Of a stretch of 64,000 nt of DNA, positions 49,008 through 55,907 are shown one piece after another. A program made the translations under genes and the position numbers. The DNA comes from a virus, in the IMG/VR virus record IMGVR_UViG_3300046703_000247, positions 1-64,000 of that record, one strand, 5' to 3'. The notes under the pieces are model-generated. The model did not search any database and was not told where the DNA came from. It worked only from the letters and a program-made list of their open reading frames with translations. Positions within the stretch are counted from its first letter, which is position 1. Every line of letters begins with the position of its first letter.

Positions 49008-49338
49008 CAATAATAGGCGGTGTCACCTGCTGCATGACTCGTTCCATCGCCAACTCGTCGTAGGCGCTGAGCCGCTCCTGCAAGTGTTCAAAGGCGTTTT
49101 CACAGCAGCGCAGCACGTCCTCACACCAGCGGATCTTTTCTCTCTCCATCTCAGCCTTGCTCCAGAAATCCAGTTGACGAGGGACCAGAAACATCCGCTC
49201 CTGCGTCAACGCTAGGATTTGCCGCGCCAGTTGGTGCGCCACTGTTGGAGGGGGCGGCAGACGCATGCGCGGCTGAAGGGATGAAGGGGCTTCCGGGGAA
49301 GCAACCGCAGGTGGCGTCCCCGGAGGCTGCGATTTCAC
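48979..49338 (-). CDS. Small helical protein with repeat-encoded N-terminus
   Basis: GTG 49338 overlaps the previous stop (GTGA). Of the 119 residues, about the first 20 (PPGTPPAVASPEAPSSLQP) are read from repeat copy 21. The rest is a long charged helix with a cysteine pair (ILALTQERMFLVPRQLDFWS, CEDVLRCCENAFEHLQERLS). A downstream Met could be the original start before repeat insertion. The function is unknown. Confidence 0.5.
   Translation of the reverse strand: MKSQPPGTPPAVASPEAPSSLQPRMRLPPPPTVAHQLARQILALTQERMFLVPRQLDFWSKAEMEREKIRWCEDVLRCCENAFEHLQERLSAYDELAMERVMQQVTPPIIVRPTSAAKE
49273..49331 (+). repeat. Palindromic repeat copy 21 (forward)
   Basis: The outer stem is CCGGGGA/TCCCCGG and the inner GCAACC/GGTGGC (one mismatch), closely like copy 17. 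It is read on the opposite strand as the N-terminus of the gene at 48979. Confidence 0.82.
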
Positions 49339-49517
49339 TTGGAATCCTTTACCAGACGATCCACCAGCTTGCTGAAGTTCAGATCCCCGTCTACCTGCAC
49401 GGTACGCTCCTCCCCGCGTTCAAAGTGATCCAGGTCCAGCTCCTGGACATAGACGAAGTCCGCAATCTGACCATGCAGCCATTCACAGACGATCTTCCGG
49501 GCAAGCGCCTCTTTCAT
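49335..49517 (-). CDS. Small hypothetical protein
   Basis: The 60-residue product has ATG 49517 with an AGGAGT site on the minus strand. It is acidic and helical with an aromatic middle (WLHGQIADFVYVQELDLDHF). It is coupled to the genes on both sides of a leftward mini-operon (49530-49742, then this, then 48979-49338). No family is recognised. Confidence 0.6.
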   Translation of the reverse strand: MKEALARKIVCEWLHGQIADFVYVQELDLDHFERGEERTVQVDGDLNFSKLVDRLVKDSK

Positions 49518-49529
49518 CAGAACAACTCC

Positions 49530-49742
49530 TCACTTCTCCCACCTGGCCAGAGCGGCCACCCTGGCAATCTCAGATCGTCGCTTTGCCGACAACTTCTTTG
49601 CCCTGGCTCTGCCGCCGGCCGCGCCGCCTTGCCGCCCAATCTCACTGAGTTGCTCAGGAGATAAGGATGCTGCGCGGGCCTTGCCTCCCTTGGAAGCTCC
49701 GAGCTTTCCCAGAGCAACCGCGTGCGGGTTTTTGTAGACCAT
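49530..49742 (-). CDS. Small basic 'RSEIA' repeat protein A
   Basis: The start at ATG 49742 gives 70 residues; the frame extends upstream to ATG 49808. The sequence is made of short basic modules (GKLGASKGGKARAASLSPEQ, KKLSAKRRSEIARVAALARW). Similar short proteins are common in soil bacteria and phages and may bind DNA, but the function is unproven. It is related to the gene at 52286. Confidence 0.6.
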   Translation of the reverse strand: MVYKNPHAVALGKLGASKGGKARAASLSPEQLSEIGRQGGAAGGRARAKKLSAKRRSEIARVAALARWEK

Positions 49743-49845
49743 CACGTCAAGCATACCGGACCCGCCCAAGACAAGCAAGAGGCTTGGCCCTGTTTTTATG
49801 CGTGACATACGCGGCTAGATCAGGCATACTCAAGCCGTGATACGA

Positions 49846-49905
49846 GGAAGGGAAGAAAAGGTTCAAGGAAAAGAAACCGCAGGTTTCGTGTCCTTGGGCT
49901 CCAGC
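49846..49905 (+). repeat. Palindromic repeat copy 22 (forward)
   Basis: The inner stem is GAAACC/GGTTTC and the outer CAAGGA/TCCTTG (perfect). It lies between divergent genes and ends 15 nt before ATG 49921. Confidence 0.85.
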
Positions 49906-49920
49906 GAAAAGGAGTTCGCC

Positions 49921-50220
49921 ATGTGGATCAACGATAAGAAACTCGAAACCGCCCAGGAACTACTGATGCTGGTCGGCCAGGCACTGGACTTGACCCCGGA
50001 AGCGATCGAACGGCTCTCGGAGGTAGACCCCCACTATCTGACGGAAGCCCGCACGGAGTTGCACAACGCCCTCGAGCGGTGGAACGACGACCACACCGTG
50101 CCGGCCTGCCTCGCCTGCGGCAGCCAGCGGGTGGACTTCGCGGGCGACGTCGGGATGTTCCGCTGCCAGGATTGCGGCGCCGAAGAGGACCGCACGGGAA
50201 AGGTGCGGAAGGCCGCCTGA
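49921..50220 (+). CDS. Small zinc-ribbon protein
   Basis: ATG 49921 is chosen for its AAAAGGAG ribosome site; the frame could also start at GTG 49837 through the repeat. The 99-residue product has an N-terminal helical part and a C-terminal zinc ribbon with two CxxC knuckles (CLACGSQRVDF and CQDCGAEED). It may act in nucleic-acid binding or transcription. It is followed at once by the HNH gene. Confidence 0.68.
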   Translation: MWINDKKLETAQELLMLVGQALDLTPEAIERLSEVDPHYLTEARTELHNALERWNDDHTVPACLACGSQRVDFAGDVGMFRCQDCGAEEDRTGKVRKAA

Positions 50221-50222
50221 CT

Positions 50223-50570
50223 GTGCTCCGCCGCTACACCCGCCTGCGTTGCTACACCCGGCTGCGGCCGGTCCGCCTGAAGCCCCGGCGCGGACGGATC
50301 GAAGACCCGGCCTACCTGCGCTGGATCCGGTCGCAGCCCTGCATGATTCAAAACCGCGAGTGCCGCGGCGCGACCGATCCGCACCACGTCGGCCACTGCG
50401 GCCAGGCCCGGTCGAACGACCGGAACGCCGTCCCGCTCTGTAGGCTGCACCACGACGAAGCGCAAGACATTCATAACCGGCCGTTTGAAGAGCGCTACGG
50501 CGTCTCGTTTGCGGCCGCTATCCAGGAGTTGAACGACGAGTACGATGCAACCAGGAGGAAGATCGCATGA
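50223..50570 (+). CDS. HNH endonuclease-like protein
   Basis: The start at GTG 50223 gives 115 residues. The region C-R-G-A-T-D-P-H-H-V-G, then NAVPLCRLHHDEAQDIHNRP, has the paired His and zinc Cys layout of DUF968/HNH nucleases found in phages. The first 25 residues are strongly basic. Possible roles are packaging-linked nicking or homing; neither is shown here. It overlaps the next gene by ATGA. Confidence 0.68.
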   Translation: MLRRYTRLRCYTRLRPVRLKPRRGRIEDPAYLRWIRSQPCMIQNRECRGATDPHHVGHCGQARSNDRNAVPLCRLHHDEAQDIHNRPFEERYGVSFAAAIQELNDEYDATRRKIA

Positions 50571-50791
50571 GGGACCTCGACATCCGCGTGGAGCGCAACT
50601 TCCCGCCGATCCGGGATCGGAGTTGCGACTGGTCCGCCTGGGTCAACGGCCAGGAGGAGACGACCACCTGCACGGCGGCCACTGCACCTGAAGCCCTGTT
50701 TGCCCTCGCCGAACGCATCGAAGAAACCGTTATCATTCCTCCCATATCCTTACTACCCTTCGAGTGTTCCCGTACTGACCAGCACTTATAG
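50567..50791 (+). CDS. Small hypothetical protein
   Basis: The 74-residue product (MRDLDIRVERNFPPIRDRSC...) is translationally coupled to the HNH gene. It has a beta-like first half (CDWSAWVNGQEETTTC) and a helix (APEALFALAERIEE). No family is recognised. Confidence 0.6.
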   Translation: MRDLDIRVERNFPPIRDRSCDWSAWVNGQEETTTCTAATAPEALFALAERIEETVIIPPISLLPFECSRTDQHL

Positions 50792-50795
50792 GCCG

Positions 50796-50824
50796 TTGTT
50801 TTTTCCGGTCCGACCGTTTAGATT
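50796..50824 (+). promoter_or_regulatory. Possible sigma70-type promoter
   Basis: TTGTTT (50796-50801) and TAGATT (50819-50824) are separated by 17 bp in an AT-rich island between the genes at 50567 and 50845. The match to consensus is moderate. Confidence 0.35.
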
Positions 50825-50844
50825 TGCCACAGTGAATCTGACTG

Positions 50845-51375
50845 ATGAACGCAATAGTGGCGGCGGAAGTCGCTGGTGCGGAGCGGCTCATCCGGTTGCC
50901 CCATACCTCTGGACGGCGTAACCAAATCACCTACCTTCAGTTGCTGGAGCGCGTGACCCCGGACACGGTCTGGGGCGGCTGGCGCTTCGAAGGGCGATTA
51001 CTGCGGCATGGCGCCACGGTGCCCGCGGATACCCTCCCAAAGAAAGCACTCCTACTCGAGTGTGTCGGCAACCAGCCCGGCGGATCCGGGCACCGGCGGG
51101 CGCCCACGGTCTACATCTTATGGAGATTGCAGGGCGATGCCTGGCGGGAGGTCGCTCGGGCGGCGAGCGTTGGCCGGGACTGGACGCTCGACCTGGGGCC
51201 GATCGCCCGGCGGGAGCTCGAGCCGGCCCGTCCGGTGCTGGTCGATCCGGAGGGCGCGGCGGGGCGGGTGATGATTGCGCTCGACCGGGAACTCGAGCCG
51301 CTCAACGCCGAGGCGCGGTGTCTGGTGGCGCGGGCGGTGTACGATCGGTTCGCGTCGCGGGTGGTGGCGGGGTAG
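50845..51375 (+). CDS. Hypothetical protein
   Basis: The 176-residue product is Arg- and Ala-rich and has no recognised domain. Visible segments include RRNQITYLQLLERVTPDTVW and APTVYILWRLQGDAWREVAR. The ribosome site is poor, but the frame is long and downstream of a possible promoter. It is convergent with the secreted-protein gene at 51383. Confidence 0.5.
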   Translation: MNAIVAAEVAGAERLIRLPHTSGRRNQITYLQLLERVTPDTVWGGWRFEGRLLRHGATVPADTLPKKALLLECVGNQPGGSGHRRAPTVYILWRLQGDAWREVARAASVGRDWTLDLGPIARRELEPARPVLVDPEGAAGRVMIALDRELEPLNAEARCLVARAVYDRFASRVVAG

Positions 51376-51382
51376 TCCCGGT

Positions 51383-51802
51383 TCAGCGCGGGCCGACGGG
51401 TGGTGGCTGGGTGACGGGTGCATCTGTCCTAACGGTCATCCCAACCAGGCCGAACTTGTGTTTCTTCTTCTTCGAGTCCAGAACAATGAACCAGTCTTTG
51501 TCGCGGTAAAACTGGATGACACCGTTTACCGGCAGAATCACACTCGGTGAAGTAGCCTCGCTCCATTCGAGACGATGCGTTTCGGTTTCGACGACGACGC
51601 GGTTGGATGTTCGATAGATGGGAACCCCAACCACCGCGGTCCCGATGGGAGCGGCATAGACGCCCGCCTGTGAGGAATTCAGACTCTGGGAGAGCACTTT
51701 CGCTTTCTCCCAATTTTGCTTCTTCTCGGCCAGTGTGGCGGGAACGTATAAAAGAAGAGCGAGCGCGATGCAGGAGGTTGTTCGGAGGGTAGGGCACTTC
51801 AT
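51383..51802 (-). CDS. Secreted small beta protein of acidobacterial type
   Basis: ATG 51802 has GAGGTGG upstream. The 139-residue product has a signal peptide (core CIALALLLYVPATLA) and a body with WEKAKVLSQSLNSS, VVVETETHRLEW, VNGVIQFYRDKDWFIVLDSK and KKHKFGLVGM. I associate this pattern (W..gkV.D...., Y.V......Y) with secreted proteins common in Acidobacteriota genomes. It is likely a host-derived gene. Its role in the phage is unknown. Confidence 0.6.
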   Translation of the reverse strand: MKCPTLRTTSCIALALLLYVPATLAEKKQNWEKAKVLSQSLNSSQAGVYAAPIGTAVVGVPIYRTSNRVVVETETHRLEWSEATSPSVILPVNGVIQFYRDKDWFIVLDSKKKKHKFGLVGMTVRTDAPVTQPPPVGPR

Positions 51803-51814
51803 ATTGGTCCACCT

Positions 51815-51991
51815 CTACGCGGATATTTTCGCCTTGAGTTCGGCGATGATCTCGCGCATTCGTTTTGGCGCGGCCTCATCGTTGTTGGCGGATGGATTCT
51901 CTTCGCCCGTCTCGATGCAACCGAAGTACTCAACGTTTTCCAGTAGGGCTTCAGCTTCCTGGAGGAGCAGCAACTGCTTTTCTTGGTGCAT
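51815..51991 (-). CDS. Small helical protein
   Basis: ATG 51991 gives 58 residues; an in-frame TTG lies at 52003. The product is a Leu/Glu-rich helix (LLLLQEAEALLENVEYFGCI) followed by a loop and a second helix. It lies downstream of and overlaps the membrane-protein gene at 51951. The function is unknown. Confidence 0.5.
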   Translation of the reverse strand: MHQEKQLLLLQEAEALLENVEYFGCIETGEENPSANNDEAAPKRMREIIAELKAKISA

Positions 51992-52334
51992 TATGTTGGC
52001 CAACCTCTCTGGACGAACGGTTCTTCTTTCCCCACCTCTTCAACGCCTCCATGGAATTTGCGGCCACTACAATCACCAGGACTGCAGCCGCCAATATCCA
52101 CAGCCACCAGAACGCGAGGGCGACCAGCCAATTGAGAGCTACAAAAGCGAGAATTAAACACGTGGCGCCAAACACCCCGAAGACAACCTCTTGCTGGTAG
52201 GCTTTACCGCGCTGCCGGATCATCCCTTCTACAACTAGGCCCGCCCCAATCAGAAACATACCAGCGATGATGCTGAGTACGAGGATCACGGTTGGCTCGT
52301 TTCTCCCGTCTTCCGTTTCCTGGTCGTTCCCCAC
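51951..52334 (-). CDS. Integral membrane protein, three TM segments
   Basis: GTG 52334 lies within the end of the upstream gene. The 127-residue product has three hydrophobic segments (VILVLSIIAGMFLIGAGLVV, VVFGVFGATCLILAFVALNW, WLWILAAAVLVIVVAA) and a polar, basic C-terminus. It may be a small inner-membrane protein altering the host envelope; no family is recognised. Confidence 0.6.
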   Translation of the reverse strand: MGNDQETEDGRNEPTVILVLSIIAGMFLIGAGLVVEGMIRQRGKAYQQEVVFGVFGATCLILAFVALNWLVALAFWWLWILAAAVLVIVVAANSMEALKRWGKKNRSSREVGQHNAPRKAVAAPPGS

Positions 52335-52507
52335 CTCTTCAACGCCCCAGCCTTTCCGGCCTTGCTCGCGATCGCGCTGCGCCGCTCCGGTGTGAGCTTC
52401 TCGTTCCGTGCTTGGTTGGCACCTTGAGCAATTTCACTTCGGCGAGCGGGAGACAGCTTTCGCGCTCGTTCCCGCGCCATCTCCGCTGCCGCCGTCGAAA
52501 CAGACAT
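52286..52507 (-). CDS. Small basic 'RSEIA' repeat protein B
   Basis: The 73-residue product repeats basic modules (RARKLSPARRSEIAQGANQA, KLTPERRSAIASKAGKAGAL) and is a relative of the gene at 49530. ATG 52507 sits about 8 nt from the -10 box of the minus-strand promoter, so the transcript may be leaderless; the in-frame ATG at 52480 is the alternative. Confidence 0.6.
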   Translation of the reverse strand: MSVSTAAAEMARERARKLSPARRSEIAQGANQARNEKLTPERRSAIASKAGKAGALKRWGTTRKRKTGETSQP

Positions 52508-52514
52508 CAAGAAG

Positions 52515-52543
52515 AGTATAGTCTCACATCCGCAAGAAAGTAA
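52515..52543 (-). promoter_or_regulatory. Minus-strand promoter (divergent)
   Basis: On the minus strand a TATACT -10 box (plus-strand 52515-52520) is preceded at 17 bp by TTACTT. It would drive the leftward genes at 52286, 51951 and 51815. Confidence 0.45.
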
Positions 52544-52557
52544 AGTGAATTCTCCTA

Positions 52558-52586
52558 TTGACTCGCCTACGCAAGAGAGCTATACT
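52558..52586 (+). promoter_or_regulatory. Near-consensus sigma70 promoter
   Basis: TTGACT (52558-52563), 17 bp, TATACT (52581-52586). It lies 38 nt upstream of GTG 52625, which has its own AAAGGAG site. It is the strongest promoter seen in the window and fits an early rightward operon. Confidence 0.75.
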
Positions 52587-52624
52587 AGGGCTGCAATCGA
52601 TCTTCCGAAAGGAGAAAACACACT

Positions 52625-53332
52625 GTGGCAACAACGGAAGGAGCAAGCACCCAAGCGGGGGGATACCTTCGCTTCCAAACCAACATCCCCGAAGAGGTGG
52701 CCCTGCGCTACGCCGAGGGGAAACAGGTCAAATCGCAGAACAAGGCCCCCGACGGGACACCCTGGCCCGACCAGTTGATGTTCTCGTTGGTAGACGGCCG
52801 CGTGATGTACGTTCCCCTGCACGTGGGGGAGATCATCCGCGAATTGGGCATCGGCCCCGGAGAGCGGATCAGCATCGGGAAGTTCGAAGTCAAACAGGGG
52901 AACCGGCGCGGAACCCAAATCCAAATAAAGCGGGTGGACCCGCCCGCTGAGAAGCCGGCGGCGCCGGCTGCCCCCCAGGCGGCGAAGCTAGAAGGGGCAG
53001 CGGCACGGCCAGGAACTCCAGTGCGAACCGGAACTCCAACCCAGTCTACCGCGAACGGTAATGGGAACGGAACGGCTCCGGTGAACGGCAAACCGCCGGT
53101 GAACGGCAACGGAAACGCAGCCGCAATCCCCACTAAGGTGCAGTTCGGCGACGCCATGCAGGAGTTCCTGGTGCTGGCCGGCCGCGCCACCAAGGGAGCG
53201 GAAGTCACGCTCGGCGCCGAGGGCGGCAGCGTCCGGTTCGACAGCCGGGACATCGCCGCAACCGCAACCACCATGTTCATCGAGGCGGCCCGCAACGGCT
53301 GGCTGACCTGGAGACCGGGGGGTGTGCGATGA
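52625..53332 (+). CDS. Early protein, possible OB-like nucleic-acid-binding
   Basis: GTG 52625 has AAAGGAG and a strong promoter upstream. The 235-residue product has an N-terminal beta domain of ~95 residues (YLRFQTNIPEEVALRYAEGK, RVMYVPLHVGEIIRELGIGP), a low-complexity linker of Pro, Ala, Asn and Gly, and a C-terminal helix pair. Its coupling to a RecB/Cas4-type nuclease suggests a DNA-binding partner; this is inferred from context. Confidence 0.6.
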   Translation: MATTEGASTQAGGYLRFQTNIPEEVALRYAEGKQVKSQNKAPDGTPWPDQLMFSLVDGRVMYVPLHVGEIIRELGIGPGERISIGKFEVKQGNRRGTQIQIKRVDPPAEKPAAPAAPQAAKLEGAAARPGTPVRTGTPTQSTANGNGNGTAPVNGKPPVNGNGNAAAIPTKVQFGDAMQEFLVLAGRATKGAEVTLGAEGGSVRFDSRDIAATATTMFIEAARNGWLTWRPGGVR

Positions 53333-54315
53333 CGCCCACCAACGGCCACTCGACACAATTCAGCTTTATCGACCGGATCGCCCTGCTGTTCGGCGGCTCG
53401 TTCGAGGAGCGCATGGCCCGGCTCGAAAAGACCGTGGCCGAAGGGACGGATAGGGTCCAGGGGAAGGAAACCGTAGGTGTCCTTCCCTTGGAGTCTCAGC
53501 CCCAAATACTGCCAGTCCTAGCAGTATCCCCGCAGCCCGACCTCGGTCTGAACATGGAAGTAGCCGAGATCCTGAGTCCCTCGCAGGTGAACAACTACCT
53601 GAACTGCTCAGCCTCGTGGTACTTCAAGTATTTCCGCAACCTACCCGACAAGACCGACGCCAAGCGCGCGCTAGGTAAAGCAGTCCACTCAGCCCTGGAG
53701 GGCAACTTCCGCCAGAAGATCGAGACGAAGAAGGATCTGGGCAGGGAAGAGTTGCTCGAGGCTTTCGCCTTGGCTTGGAAGAAGGAAGCCGAACTGGCGC
53801 AGTTCTCGGAAGGCGACGACCAGGCCGAACTGGAGCGGACCGGCACGGTGCTGGTTCAGAAGTACCTCATCGAAGCGGCGCCGGAGATCACGCCGATCGC
53901 CGTCGAGCACCCGGTCTCGGGAGTAATCGCCGGCGTGAAGGTCCGAGGGTACGTCGACCTGATGGACTCGAACGGCAGAATCGTAGACCTGAAGACCTCC
54001 TCGAAGAAGCCGAGCGAGATCACCCCTGGCTACAAGCGCCAGTGCACCACCTACACGCGCATCATGCCCGGCGCCTCGGGCAAGGTGACGGTCCAGACCC
54101 TGGTCCGCACCAAGACCCCGCAACTGGCCGAGCAGCACCTGACGGTCGGCCCGGAAGACGTCCGCCACATCGAAGTGATGTTCCCTCTCGTGCAAGAGGC
54201 CATGAGATCCGGCTTGTACACACCCAACCGCGAGAATATGTTCTGCTCCAAGAAGTCGTGTGCCTTCTGGAAATCCTGTCAGGACGAGTACGGTGGAGAG
54301 GTGCCGGAGTCATGA
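53329..54315 (+). CDS. PD-(D/E)XK nuclease, RecB/Cas4-type with Fe-S cysteines
   Basis: The 328-residue product overlaps the previous stop (ATGA). The conserved residues are in place: His120 (GKAVHSALE), Asp210 (GYVDLMD), Asp220-x-Lys222 (IVDLKTSS) and Gln238/Tyr242 (RQCTTY). Cysteines 93, 306, 311 and 317 form the pattern of an Fe-S-bound nuclease. It probably processes DNA ends in phage recombination or replication. Repeat copy 23 encodes ~20 residues (38-58) between an N-terminal helix and the nuclease core. Confidence 0.85.
   Translation: MTPTNGHSTQFSFIDRIALLFGGSFEERMARLEKTVAEGTDRVQGKETVGVLPLESQPQILPVLAVSPQPDLGLNMEVAEILSPSQVNNYLNCSASWYFKYFRNLPDKTDAKRALGKAVHSALEGNFRQKIETKKDLGREELLEAFALAWKKEAELAQFSEGDDQAELERTGTVLVQKYLIEAAPEITPIAVEHPVSGVIAGVKVRGYVDLMDSNGRIVDLKTSSKKPSEITPGYKRQCTTYTRIMPGASGKVTVQTLVRTKTPQLAEQHLTVGPEDVRHIEVMFPLVQEAMRSGLYTPNRENMFCSKKSCAFWKSCQDEYGGEVPES
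53440..53501 (+). repeat. Palindromic repeat copy 23 (forward, in frame)
   Basis: The long stem CCAGGGGAAGGA/TCCTTCCCTTGG has one G-U pair, and its bases differ from other copies while pairing is kept. It is read in frame in the nuclease gene as DRVQGKETVGVLPLESQ. Confidence 0.85.
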
Positions 54316-54614
54316 GCGACGAATTCAGACCGCCCGCGCGCGGGCTCACAGATCAGGAGTTCATCCGGCGCGATGAGGAAGCCGACCGCCGCGCTCATCC
54401 TCCACTGGCACCCGGACTCGACACCCACCCGGCGCCCGGCTGCATCCAGGAGATGGTGGTGAAGCTGGCCGCCATCAAGACCGCCGCATTGAACGGCGAC
54501 TCGAAGGAGACCATCATCCGCCTGACGGCCGAGGCCGAGGTCTCCATACTGAGGATCTGGCGGGAGATCAACCTACTGTCCGCACTGGCGGCGCGGCCGA
54601 GGAGGTCGGCATGA
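54312..54614 (+). CDS. Small hypothetical early protein
   Basis: ATG 54312 overlaps the nuclease stop. The 100-residue product has a charged N-terminal part (FIRRDEEADRRAHPPLAPGL) and two helices in the C-terminal half (CIQEMVVKLAAIKTAALNG, IIRLTAEAEVSILRIWREIN). No family is recognised; it is part of the early operon by 4-nt overlaps on both sides. Confidence 0.6.
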   Translation: MSDEFRPPARGLTDQEFIRRDEEADRRAHPPLAPGLDTHPAPGCIQEMVVKLAAIKTAALNGDSKETIIRLTAEAEVSILRIWREINLLSALAARPRRSA

Positions 54615-54748
54615 AGACCGGACGCGAGCAATTCTGGCTCTACATGGTGCTGATTCTGGCCCTGGCTGCCAGCGCCTACATCCTGGGCAGCGAGATCACG
54701 GCCGCCTGGCACTCGACCGCGCAGCACATCGAGGAGGCGATCAAGTGA
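54611..54748 (+). CDS. Short single-TM protein
   Basis: A GGAGG site precedes ATG 54611. The 45-residue product has one membrane segment (FWLYMVLILALAASAYIL) and a short helical tail. It overlaps the genes before and after by 4 nt, so it is part of the early operon. The function is unknown. Confidence 0.6.
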   Translation: MKTGREQFWLYMVLILALAASAYILGSEITAAWHSTAQHIEEAIK

Positions 54749-54972
54749 CCCGCCTCGATAAGCCCGTGACGCGCGAAGCCAAGCAGTTTCACCGCGGCCG
54801 GCCCTTGGTGGTGAAATTGGATCCGGCCGGATACGTCGAGATCCACCCGAAAGGGAAGCGGACAGAGGTCTACCGTCTGACCTTCGACCAGATTATGCAG
54901 AGGGCCGCCTGGTTTGACGGCGCGCCACAGCGGGCGGATCGTGCCCGGGAAAGGAGGCAGGCCACCAGGTAA
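54745..54972 (+). CDS. Small hypothetical protein, end of early operon
   Basis: GTG 54745 overlaps the previous stop (GTGA). The 75-residue basic product has a beta-like middle (RPLVVKLDPAGYVEIHPKGK) and a helical, Arg-rich end. It is followed by a strong terminator. Confidence 0.6.
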   Translation: MTRLDKPVTREAKQFHRGRPLVVKLDPAGYVEIHPKGKRTEVYRLTFDQIMQRAAWFDGAPQRADRARERRQATR

Positions 54973-54996
54973 GACTCCAGAGTCCGAAAACAACAG

Positions 54997-55029
54997 ACGC
55001 CGCGGTTTCCACAGGGCCGCGGCGTTTTT
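54997..55029 (+). terminator. Strong rho-independent terminator
   Basis: ACGCCGCGG (54997-55005) pairs perfectly with CCGCGGCGT (55017-55025), followed by TTTTT. It ends the early operon that starts at the promoter at 52558. Confidence 0.9.
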
Positions 55030-55090
55030 CTATTGAGGGAAGCGGCAGGATGCACTGAATTTCGCGCACGGCCTGCGTAGGAAAGGTTCT

Positions 55091-55101
55091 CGCGACCAGG
55101 G
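55091..55101 (+). repeat. 11-bp direct repeat near the recombinase, copy 1
   Basis: CGCGACCAGGG occurs here and again at 55142, 51 bp apart, between the early terminator and the recombinase gene. It could be a recombinase binding or att half-site. Confidence 0.5.
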
Positions 55102-55141
55102 TAATGGTTCTATACCCCCGAAATCGTTGTAGGGGCTCTGG

Positions 55142-55152
55142 CGCGACCAGGG
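55142..55152 (+). repeat. 11-bp direct repeat near the recombinase, copy 2
   Basis: Second CGCGACCAGGG, running straight into palindromic repeat copy 24. Confidence 0.5.
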
Positions 55153-55205
55153 AAGAGGGGTTCCAGGGGAGAAACCGTAGGGTTTCGCCCCTTGGGGCTC
55201 CGACC
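55149..55205 (+). repeat. Palindromic repeat copy 24 (forward)
   Basis: The stem is CCAGGGG/CCCCTTGG plus GAAACC/GGTTTC. It ends 39 nt before ATG 55245 of the recombinase. Confidence 0.85.
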
Positions 55206-55244
55206 TCCCTGGCAGATTCTCCCGCGAACTGGCGACTATAAGGT

Positions 55245-55907
55245 ATGCGAGCTGCGATCTACGCCCGAGTGAGCACCCTCGATCAGAACTGCCAGATGCA
55301 ACTGAAGGAACTCCGTGAGTACTGCGAGCGCCGAGCGTGGACCATCTCAGGCGAGTACGTCGACACCGGCTGGTCTGGCGCCAAGGCCTCGAGGCCGGAA
55401 CTGGACCGGATCATGCACGACGCCGGCCAGCATCGGTTCGACGCCATCCTGGTCTGGAAGCTGGACCGCTTCGGCCGCTCGGTGTTGAACCTCTCCGAGC
55501 AGCTCGCCCGGCTGAGCTCCTGGGGGATCCGCTTCCTGGCAACCACGCAGGCCCTAGACACAGATGCCTCGAACCCGACGAGCCGCCTGATGCTGCACAT
55601 CCTGGCCTCGGTGGCGGAGTTCGAGCGTGAGATGATCCGGGAGCGCGTAAGCGCCGGCCTGAAGAACTACCGCGAGGCGTTCAAGCAGAAGCGGATTGGC
55701 CGCGATCGCCACAGCCACAGCGGCATGAACTTGGCAGTCGGCAGGCCGAAGAAGATATTCGATCGTGAGCGAGTGCTGGAGATGCGAGACGGAGGATTCT
55801 CGGTCCGCGCGATCGCGCACAAGTTCAAGATTGGCGTTGCAACCGTACAACGGCTGGTTTCGGCGCATAAAAAGGCTAAAAAGGGGCGTTCCAAAACCCC
55901 ACGTTGA
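55245..55907 (+). CDS. Serine recombinase (resolvase/invertase type)
   Basis: The 220-residue product has the nucleophile Ser10 in AIYARVSTLDQ and the catalytic-site arginines in WKLDRFGRS (Arg75, Arg78). SRLMLHILASVAEFEREMIR lies at the dimer helix, and a C-terminal helix-turn-helix is present (VLEMRDGGFSVRAIAHKFKI, GVATVQRLV). The length fits the small resolvase/invertase group rather than large serine integrases. It could invert or resolve phage DNA, or integrate. Short direct repeats lie on both sides. Confidence 0.9.
   Translation: MRAAIYARVSTLDQNCQMQLKELREYCERRAWTISGEYVDTGWSGAKASRPELDRIMHDAGQHRFDAILVWKLDRFGRSVLNLSEQLARLSSWGIRFLATTQALDTDASNPTSRLMLHILASVAEFEREMIRERVSAGLKNYREAFKQKRIGRDRHSHSGMNLAVGRPKKIFDRERVLEMRDGGFSVRAIAHKFKIGVATVQRLVSAHKKAKKGRSKTPR
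55885..55898 (+). repeat. 14-bp direct repeat, copy 1
   Basis: GGCGTTCCAAAACC lies inside the last codons of the recombinase gene and recurs at 55957, 72 bp on. Confidence 0.5.

Larger units (their letters stand above)
48165..49331. mobile_element. Putative repeat-bounded cassette F
   Basis: Reverse copy 20 and forward copy 21 bracket two plus-strand Tat-leader genes and most of one minus-strand gene at the end of the lysis cluster. Confidence 0.35.

Noticed and set aside
49837-49920. N-terminal extension of the zinc-ribbon protein through repeat copy 22
   Set aside because: ATG 49921 has an excellent ribosome site directly upstream, while GTG 49837 has none.
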